Source: Bagarius yarrelli
Lineage: Eukaryota; Chordata; Actinopteri; Siluriformes; Sisoridae
DNA length: 64,000 nucleotides
Direction: 5' to 3'
Assembly (NCBI GenBank): GCA_005784505.1
Contig: VCAZ01000020.1
Location: 313,611 to 377,610, forward strand
The notes under the pieces were generated by a model, which searched no databases, was not told the DNA's origin, and worked only from the letters and a program-made list of their open reading frames with translations. Each line of letters begins with the position of its first letter. The first letter of the stretch is position 1. This document shows, one piece after another, positions 60,736 through 64,000 of the stretch. A program made the translations under genes and the position numbers.

Positions 60736-63700
60736 GTCATTCTCACATGGTGCTAAGCAACACTCGCAGCTGAAGATGGAGCTTTAATGTAGAGCTTCTC
60801 TTCCTTCTGCTTTTAACCTGAGATTAAACTGATATAAATGATTCGTTAGCATGTGAAAACGAGTGGAATTAGCAGTCACGCCGTTTCCTGCGAGACGCCA
60901 CTCGCTCGTTTAGCATTTATCACTGCACATCCGCAGTTCCTCCCCGAGAAACCGTCTCATCACGGTGCAGTTTATTAGTCAGCATTTGTCCCGAGTTCCT
61001 CTGTGACCTCAAACCATCCCAACAACCCAAGAGGACAGGACGGAAGTACCGCCAGTTCCTAGGAGTGGGAATCTTCAGGTACCGATTCTTTGAGTCCGGA
61101 TCTGATTCCAAAATCCGATTCTTAATCTAGACTTTTTTTTTGAATTCCTCTGCTGTAACTTCATGTTTCCGTCCTTCCATTAGAATCAGAATCGGAGTTT
61201 CTGTGCTGTTTGTTTATTGTGTGAATTTCGGTATGACATCATTATTAATCTTAAAAAAGACGACTGGCTGTTTATAAATGTTCTGTGATGAATAAAGTTC
61301 TGATCATTTATATTCTGAATCGATTCTGAACTTTTGAGAATCGATTCAGAATCGTTTAAAAAAGGAGCCACTACTTTCCAGCGTAAATAACAAACACGAT
61401 TTAATCGAGAGCGAAAGACTCGGGACAGGAAAACGAGCCACGAGCTGAAGGAATCAGGAGAATCACGTGAAAGAGTGAAGCGTAAACATTAAATCAGTTT
61501 CAGTAACGAAAGTGACGAGACAATCGTAAAGAGGGTTCTCCAAAAGACCCTTAAAATCATGATAGAACCTTTTTAAACAGTAACTGAGGAATGTTATCCC
61601 CTAAGTGGGGATCAGTCAGTAGAATGACGCCCTGCTGATGCTTCCACCACCATGCTTTACAGTAGAAATAAGCATAAAAACAGAACAAGAAGATCTCAAG
61701 ATCCTCAAGAGCCAGACAGACAGATAAATATATGTGTCTCTGGAGCCTCCAGCTAGTTACCATGGAGACATCTGGAGAGATTTCTTAGAGAAACTCCTGA
61801 CTGGATCCTTGACCATAATCATCACACTGCGTAAAATCTTCTAATGTTCTAGCAGCTGAATGGAGCTTCATCTGGTCCTCTAGATGTTTACAGCTGGAGA
61901 TCCATTAGTGTTAGTGTATGGTTTGGAGGGAAGTGTCACCTTCATCTGTGTATGTGTGTGTCACACCTCTTACATTGTGTCTACACACCGTGTTGGCTAA
62001 TTATAGAGAAGACCTGCGTGACCTTCAGCCTGGACGCTGATGGCGAATCGAGAAAGTCACATGTGAATGTACGTTATCGGCAGCAAGCTCCGGTTTCCAC
62101 TTCCTCTCTATAGAAAAAAGATTTATTAAAGATCGGTTTCATCCATTCCACGTGAAGGTTGAAGGCATGTTGTGGTCGTGGTCTCTGTAAAGACACGCTG
62201 GGACATCCTGTGAGGACAACAGCACTGGGACATGTTTTTAGATCCTTCGACTGTAAAAATATCTCCATATTTGCAGCAAAACAACTTCTCAGTGCACATC
62301 TAGAACAAACCGGGTGACTTTTGACTGGGGTGTACAGGAATGTGTGTTTTTACACGGTTATGTAACTGTTAAAACTCTATAAATATCACTTGTGTAACAG
62401 CAGAAGAATAAATTTTGCTTCACTGCAGTCAGATACCAGCAGAAATCTGAGGCTACATCCATCCAGACTGTGTGAGGAGCAGATCTCGGTGGGTGCAGGT
62501 TTATTCTGTTGAACGTCACACATCGCACATGGTTACACAATGGATTTATCTTCCAACTAAAGTTCTGTTCAGATTTCTGTATGGAAGTGGTTCCTCTGTC
62601 GTTTTGATGGTTCCAACGGTTTTGATTTTTGCGCTGCACCACTGAACGGGTTTACACGTCACATTCCACCCCACAGTCTGAACAACCTTAATGTTTCGAG
62701 GACACCTCTCCTATCACATCCCAGAAGGCTCTTTATGTTATTAGTATTCCTGTCGCTGTTAGCACAGAAGAAAGTGTGTGAAAATAGTGATTTAATTGTC
62801 GAGAGCATCCTCAGAGAAAGAATCCTGTTTTACATATCTAAAGCTCCTCAGTTAACCTCACAGCCTTCTGTCTTGTGTTGGAGTTGTGGAGCAGTTTTAT
62901 GACCTCACTGAGGAAGCTTAATCTATATCTAGGAGAAGAACTGGATCAGTGCTGATTGATTTCGGGATCTGTACTGATTCCTGATCTGTTGTTCTTTTAT
63001 CTGTACTTCCAGATAAACCAGATGTTCAGTAGTTGTTAATTTTTCTATTCTACCTTCTTTACCCTGAGTGTTAAAAGGCGGTTCCTCACTTAAGCACCGA
63101 GAAGACCTCGCTCTGAAATATTTATCGTATCCAGATATAAAGGGTAGGTCTCTATCCTCTGCAGGAGAAGTCCCAGGGACCAGATGCACAGACTCCAGTT
63201 ACAGGTTCTTGTGACAGTTTTTAAATAAAGTTTGTCTATCAGAGAGTTTCTTGATGCCATATGGTGGGGATTTAAGCAGTCTGGTTGTGTGGACCTCATT
63301 CTATAGTCCTGAATACAGTCTGGTCGGGGAAACCTGTCTCTGTTTGCATCCTTTGTGTCGAGTGAATGGTTGCACACAATTTCCATTGCATGCCAACCAA
63401 CCTGAGACCGTCATCACGGAAAAACCTTTCCTAAACCTCTTGTGGCCACCAGTGCAGGATGAAGGTGAAAAATAATGTTGGGTTTTTACGACTGGATGTT
63501 TAACTGCTCGAGTTTACTACAGAGTTCCTCAGCAATCGGATGACCCTTTTTCATCAGGGTCACTTGGCACTTCCAAAAGACAACTTTAAATAACTTTCTA
63601 CATTTACCTATTGACAAACTAAACCAAAACCAAATCCAAACATTAGGCTTAAGTAGGGATGCACCTTGAGTTAAATTTAAAAACAATCTAAGGTGGTACA

Positions 63701-64000
63701 TGGTGCAGTTTCTTTTGGCCAGGATTTGCTCATTTCAGGGGTCAAGATTCTTACCTTTGTCTATAGAGTCTTGTGTTTTTATTACTTAATATGTACTCTT
63801 TTGAAATAAAGAGCTTCTTATAGACTTTGTACACAACCAGCCACTTTTAAAGGTCTGTAATCTTTTACACATATATCTGTTGTCCAGAAACTCCTGCACA
63901 CCTGTACAGTCAATAAAGATTCCTGAGCATTCTGGAGGACGTTGTAGTCATAAGCCAAATAATAGTAAAGTCTATTTCATTAGGTATAGCTGTAGACCTT
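59843..64000 (+). other. tmem65: tmem65 intron 1 (incomplete)
   Basis: No second exon (expected EKLEAPPP...LRYVFIHNAIPF-like) was found, so the intron exceeds 4.1 kb. It opens with a TG tract (59846-59908, interrupted) right at the donor and a CA tract (59950-60032), then a 16-bp tandem repeat. Other stretches are unremarkable; about 61070-61370 has 'gaatcgattcagaatcg'-type words like those in some fish MITEs. Confidence 0.75.
60061..60150. repeat. 16-bp tandem repeat, six copies
   Basis: 'actgtctgataacatc' repeats exactly at 60061, 60077, 60093, 60109 and 60125, with a partial copy at 60141. Confidence 0.97.

Noticed and set aside
61070..61370. Possible MITE with 'gaatcgattcagaatcg' words
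   Set aside because: No terminal repeats or target duplication could be identified.

Overview
The window is vertebrate nuclear DNA, almost certainly from a teleost fish. It holds four split protein-coding genes, all on the + strand and all with GT-AG introns, set among dense (GT)n/(CA)n microsatellites, minisatellites and fish-type SINE, hAT-like and LINE remnants. Several SINE tails (an 'aaatgtaagtcgctctgg'-type sequence) resemble repeats known from catfishes and other otophysans. A siluriform source is possible, but that is inference.

Region by region: (1) 25-14371, the 3' three quarters of carmil1 (30 coding exons seen, about 1,165 residues; the N-terminal PH-like part lies upstream). (2) 14372-17277, carmil1 3' UTR and the short gap to the next gene. 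(3) 17278-25237, complete scgn (secretagogin), 11 coding exons, 272 residues, six EF-hands. (4) 25238-30360, a gene-free, microsatellite-rich spacer with LINE and SINE debris. (5) 30360-55409, complete mtss1 coding region, 15 coding exons, 723 residues, from an N-terminal I-BAR (IMD) domain to a C-terminal WH2 motif; intron 3 is about 10.8 kb and gene-free. (6) 55410-59250, mtss1 3' UTR and spacer. (7) 59260-64000, a GC-rich promoter with YY1-, ETS- and CRE-type sites, the first coding exon of tmem65, and the start of its large first intron.

Two of the products act on actin: CARMIL1 regulates capping protein at the leading edge, and MTSS1 bends membrane and binds actin monomer. SCGN is a calcium sensor of neuroendocrine cells and TMEM65 is a mitochondrial inner-membrane protein. 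As I recall the human map, CARMIL1-SCGN are neighbours on 6p22 while MTSS1 and TMEM65 lie on 8q24, so the 25-30 kb spacer joins two human synteny blocks.

Nothing here looks like a new multi-gene system. The most striking pattern is the repeated placement of CA tracts just after 5' splice sites and TG tracts just before 3' splice sites, especially in carmil1, which could let intron ends pair in the pre-mRNA. Other points of interest are minisatellites with degenerate cores that fill whole introns, a SINE split by another insertion, hAT-type MITEs with 8-bp target duplications, a Pro-to-Ser difference in the CARMIL capping-protein motif, and a lineage-specific Lys/Asp/Glu tract in carmil1. Exon borders were set by splice consensus, by codon phase (all lengths add up in frame) and by comparison with remembered human proteins; no alignment was run.
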